From assembly GCA_031285695.1 (NCBI GenBank), contig JAITVR010000219.1:1-8324 (forward strand): a DNA stretch of 8,324 nt, read 5' to 3'. This DNA comes from Prevotellaceae bacterium (GTDB lineage Bacteria > Bacteroidota > Bacteroidia > Bacteroidales > UBA932). Under the pieces are notes generated by a model. It was not told the origin of the DNA. It made no database searches and saw only the letters and a list, made by a program, of their open reading frames with translations. A program made the translations under genes and the position numbers. This document shows positions 6,202 through 8,324 of this stretch, piece by piece (position 1 is the stretch's first letter; each line of letters starts with the position of its first letter).

Positions 6202-6203
6202 TC
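6103..6203. repeat. MITE-like palindromic element or bidirectional hairpin
   Basis: The arms 6103-6127 and 6179-6203 are inverted repeats matching at 22 of 25 positions. Within the 51-base centre, CACAAAGCC (6134-6142) pairs with GGCTTGTG (6168-6175) with one bulge, CACAC pairing with GTGTG is an alternative, and GTGGT (6148-6152) pairs with ACCAC (6156-6160) at the tip around a 3-base loop. The whole could fold into a single hairpin of about 100 bases. It lies where both recQ and mutS2 transcripts end, so it may stop or stabilise both. The outer right arm recurs as a 19-base word at 633-651, which points to a dispersed repeat. No transposase and no clear target duplication are visible. Confidence 0.7.
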
Positions 6204-8324
6204 AGCGCAGCTTAACCACCGTTATTCCTGCTCCACCTTGGTCCACGTGCTCGTCCTCTACGCTTGTGGCCTCGCGCACGCTGCGCAGGTAGCGGCGAAT
6301 TTGCTCTTTCAAAATTCCACTTCCCTTGCCGTGCAAAATGCGCACTTCGCCTGCGCCAAACATTAGGGCTTGGTCTATAAATTCCTCCACCTTCATTAAC
6401 GCCTCATCGGCGTAGAGGCCGCGCACATCAATGCTGGGCTTGAAGTTGAGCCGCTTTTCGGTAAGGCTGCTGCTGACGATAACGCTGCTTGTTTTTTGCT
6501 GCGCATTGCGAAAAGCGTTGCGGCTCACGTACTCCAACTTTTTGGTGGCCACGGTGGTGTGCAAGTTGCCCACGGCAAGTAGCGCGGTGCCGTTGTCGTT
6601 TATTTTTATTACTTCGCCTACTACCTCCTGGCCTTTAATGCGCACGGTGCTGCCTTCGGCAATTTCTTTTTTCTCCGGCAGCGCGCTTGGTGCACTTGCC
6701 ACAGGCTCGCTGTTGCGCTTGCTTTTCTTTTCCTCGCGGCGCTGCTGCTGCTCGCGCAGCCGCTCCATTTTTTGCTGAAGCTTGGCGGAGTTTTTGTCGT
6801 CATTTTTTTCTACGCTTTCGCTAAAAACGTTGAGCTTATTGCGAATATCGCGGGTTTTTTCCTTCTCGGCTTGCGCCTCTTTTATGCCGCGAATGGTGTT
6901 TTCTATTTGCTTGTTGGCCGTGGCGAGCAGCTGCTTGGCCTCGTCTTTGGCTTCTTGAATAATACGCTTGCGCTCGCTTTGCAGCTGCGCCAGCTCGCCC
7001 TCGTACTTGGCCATCAGCTCGTCCAAGTTTTTATCCACGTGCTTAATGCGAGTGCGCTTTTCCTCCCAGTAGCGGCGGTCGCGGGCAATGTCGCGCAGGC
7101 TTTTGTCGAAGTTCACGGATTTATCGCCAAGCGATTCGCGGGCGTGGGATAGCACCTCGTCGGGCAGCCCTATTTTTTTTGCAATTTCGAAGGCAAAGGA
7201 GCTGCCGGGCGCGCCGACTTCGAGCTTAAACAGCGGCTCAATTTTTTGCAAATCGAAAAGCATGGCGCCGTTTTCGACGCCCTCGGCGTTGCTTGCAAAG
7301 TGCTTGAGGTTGGCGTAGTGCGTGGTGATTACGCCAAAGGCTTTTTTGTTTACCAGCGAAGCCAGCACCGCCTCGGCAATGGCGCCGCCCAGCTGGGGCT
7401 CGGTGCCGGTGCCAAATTCATCAATGAGCGTCAGCGTTTTTTCGTTGGCGTGGCGCAAAAAATGCTTCATGTTTTGCAGGTGCGAGCTGTAGGTGCTTAG
7501 GTCATTTTCGAGCGATTGCTCATCGCCTATGTCAATAAAGATGGAGCTGAAGATGCCCGCCTCGGAGGCTTCGGACAGCGGCACAAGAAAGCCGCACTGT
7601 AGCATGTACTGTAGCAGCCCCACGGTTTTTACCACTACGGATTTTCCGCCGGCGTTGGGCCCCGAAATGAGCAGCGTGTGCTTTTGTGGCGTGAGGCGCA
7701 GGTTGAGCGGAATGATTTGCTTGCCCTCCTTCTTCAGCACACTTTCGAGCAGCGGGTGGCGGGCGTTGCGCCAGCTAATGATTTGCTCGTTGAGCAGCAC
7801 GGGTTTTACCGCGCCAATATTTCCGGCAAAAAGCGCCTTGGCACGAATAAAATCTATGCGGCACACCAGCTCGGCAGCCTCGGTTATTTCGGGCAAAAAG
7901 GGGCGAAGGTAGTCGGTAAAGGTGGTGAGGATTTTGATAACCTCGCGCCGTTCGGCAAAGCCCAGCTCCTTGAGCTGGTTGTTGAGCTCCACCACCTCGG
8001 CGGGCTCAATGAAGGCGGTTTTTCCGGTAGCCGATTCGTCCAGCACCATACCCGCCACCTTGCGCTTGCTGCTTGCGTTTACGGGTATCACAGCGCGACC
8101 GTCGCGCAGGCTTACCTCGGCATCTTCATCTACGTATCCTGCTGCCTGCGCCTGCTTGAGCGCGGTGGTCATGCGGCGCGCTATTTGCTGCTGCGTGTCC
8201 ACCATCATGCGGCGCAGCTGCGCGAGCTCGGGCGAGGCGTTGTCCTTTACCTTCCCGAATTTATCAATGATGGAGGCTATGCGTGCACTCACGCTCTCCA
8301 TGTTTTGCGCAGGTTGTACCATAG
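6202..8324 (-). CDS. mutS2: MutS2, Smr-containing MutS-family ATPase (partial, N-terminus beyond right edge)
   Basis: The frame is open through the right edge; the ATG at 8322 is internal. The visible 706 residues start in the region reading GKVKDNASPELAQLRR, so roughly 100-130 N-terminal residues are missing. Numbering from that Met: the clamp and lever helices precede Walker A GPNAGGKS (221-228), STYSSHLQNM (276-285), Walker B LTLIDEFGTGTEP (297-309) and the His switch TTHYANLK (333-340). A long charged coiled coil rich in K, E, R and Q spans about 410-540, a small beta domain covers about 552-600 (EGSTVRIKGQEVVGEV), and a C-terminal Smr nuclease domain (about 630-706) has IDVRG and LHGKGSG. 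MutS2 lacks the mismatch-recognition domain; it limits recombination and, in B. subtilis, also rescues collided ribosomes. Motifs appear intact. The stop codon abuts the repeat. Confidence 0.95.
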   Translation of the reverse strand, partial: MVQPAQNMESVSARIASIIDKFGKVKDNASPELAQLRRMMVDTQQQIARRMTTALKQAQAAGYVDEDAEVSLRDGRAVIPVNASSKRKVAGMVLDESATGKTAFIEPAEVVELNNQLKELGFAERREVIKILTTFTDYLRPFLPEITEAAELVCRIDFIRAKALFAGNIGAVKPVLLNEQIISWRNARHPLLESVLKKEGKQIIPLNLRLTPQKHTLLISGPNAGGKSVVVKTVGLLQYMLQCGFLVPLSEASEAGIFSSIFIDIGDEQSLENDLSTYSSHLQNMKHFLRHANEKTLTLIDEFGTGTEPQLGGAIAEAVLASLVNKKAFGVITTHYANLKHFASNAEGVENGAMLFDLQKIEPLFKLEVGAPGSSFAFEIAKKIGLPDEVLSHARESLGDKSVNFDKSLRDIARDRRYWEEKRTRIKHVDKNLDELMAKYEGELAQLQSERKRIIQEAKDEAKQLLATANKQIENTIRGIKEAQAEKEKTRDIRNKLNVFSESVEKNDDKNSAKLQQKMERLREQQQRREEKKSKRNSEPVASAPSALPEKKEIAEGSTVRIKGQEVVGEVIKINDNGTALLAVGNLHTTVATKKLEYVSRNAFRNAQQKTSSVIVSSSLTEKRLNFKPSIDVRGLYADEALMKVEEFIDQALMFGAGEVRILHGKGSGILKEQIRRYLRSVREATSVEDEHVDQGGAGITVVKLR

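Noticed and set aside
6772..7152. Hydrophobic plus-strand frame inside mutS2 that looks like a small membrane protein
   Set aside because: It is antisense to the charged coiled coil of MutS2; Glu and Lys codons read backwards give Leu, Phe and Val, which produces false membrane segments.
8320..8322. ATG at 8322 as the start of mutS2
   Set aside because: The protein begins mid-domain here and the frame remains open to the edge. Family alignment places this Met well inside the protein.

Overview
The window reads as chromosomal DNA from a member of the Bacteroidota. Three things support this. The order nusB, yajC, YbbR-like gene on one strand is the usual arrangement in that phylum. NusB is long (313 residues) and RecQ has a C-terminal extension, as is common there. 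Several genes are preceded by TAnnTTTG boxes, the -7 element of the Bacteroidota housekeeping sigma factor, with little sign of Shine-Dalgarno sequences. I cannot place it at genus level.

Layout. The minus strand from 3694 down to 1 carries lptB (LPS-export ATPase), a small lipoprotein with a Fibrobacter-type major paralogous domain, nusB (transcription antitermination), yajC (Sec accessory membrane protein) and the first 207 codons of a YbbR-domain membrane protein that runs off the left edge. recQ (3892-6096) is on the plus strand, divergent from lptB across a 197-base AT-rich spacer that holds promoter-like boxes for both. mutS2 (6202-8324, minus strand) converges on recQ and runs off the right edge without its N-terminus. 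Coding density is high, no spacer exceeds 300 bases, and I see no tRNA, rRNA, CRISPR array, insertion sequence with a transposase, or phage gene.

The genes are mostly housekeeping: LPS export, protein export or membrane functions, transcription, and DNA repair (RecQ helicase and MutS2). The non-routine material is in two spacers. The 234 bases between yajC and the YbbR gene are a mosaic of palindromic, REP-like sequence. The 105 bases between recQ and mutS2 are almost wholly one long imperfect palindrome. The two spacers share a 19-base word in opposite orientations and a 10-base word at their edges, which implies a dispersed intergenic repeat family in this genome. The repeat edges coincide with the recQ stop codon, the mutS2 stop codon and the YbbR start codon.

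I found no convincing evidence of a new multi-gene system here. The repeat family and the putative terminator/promoter overlap between nusB and yajC are the observations most worth checking.
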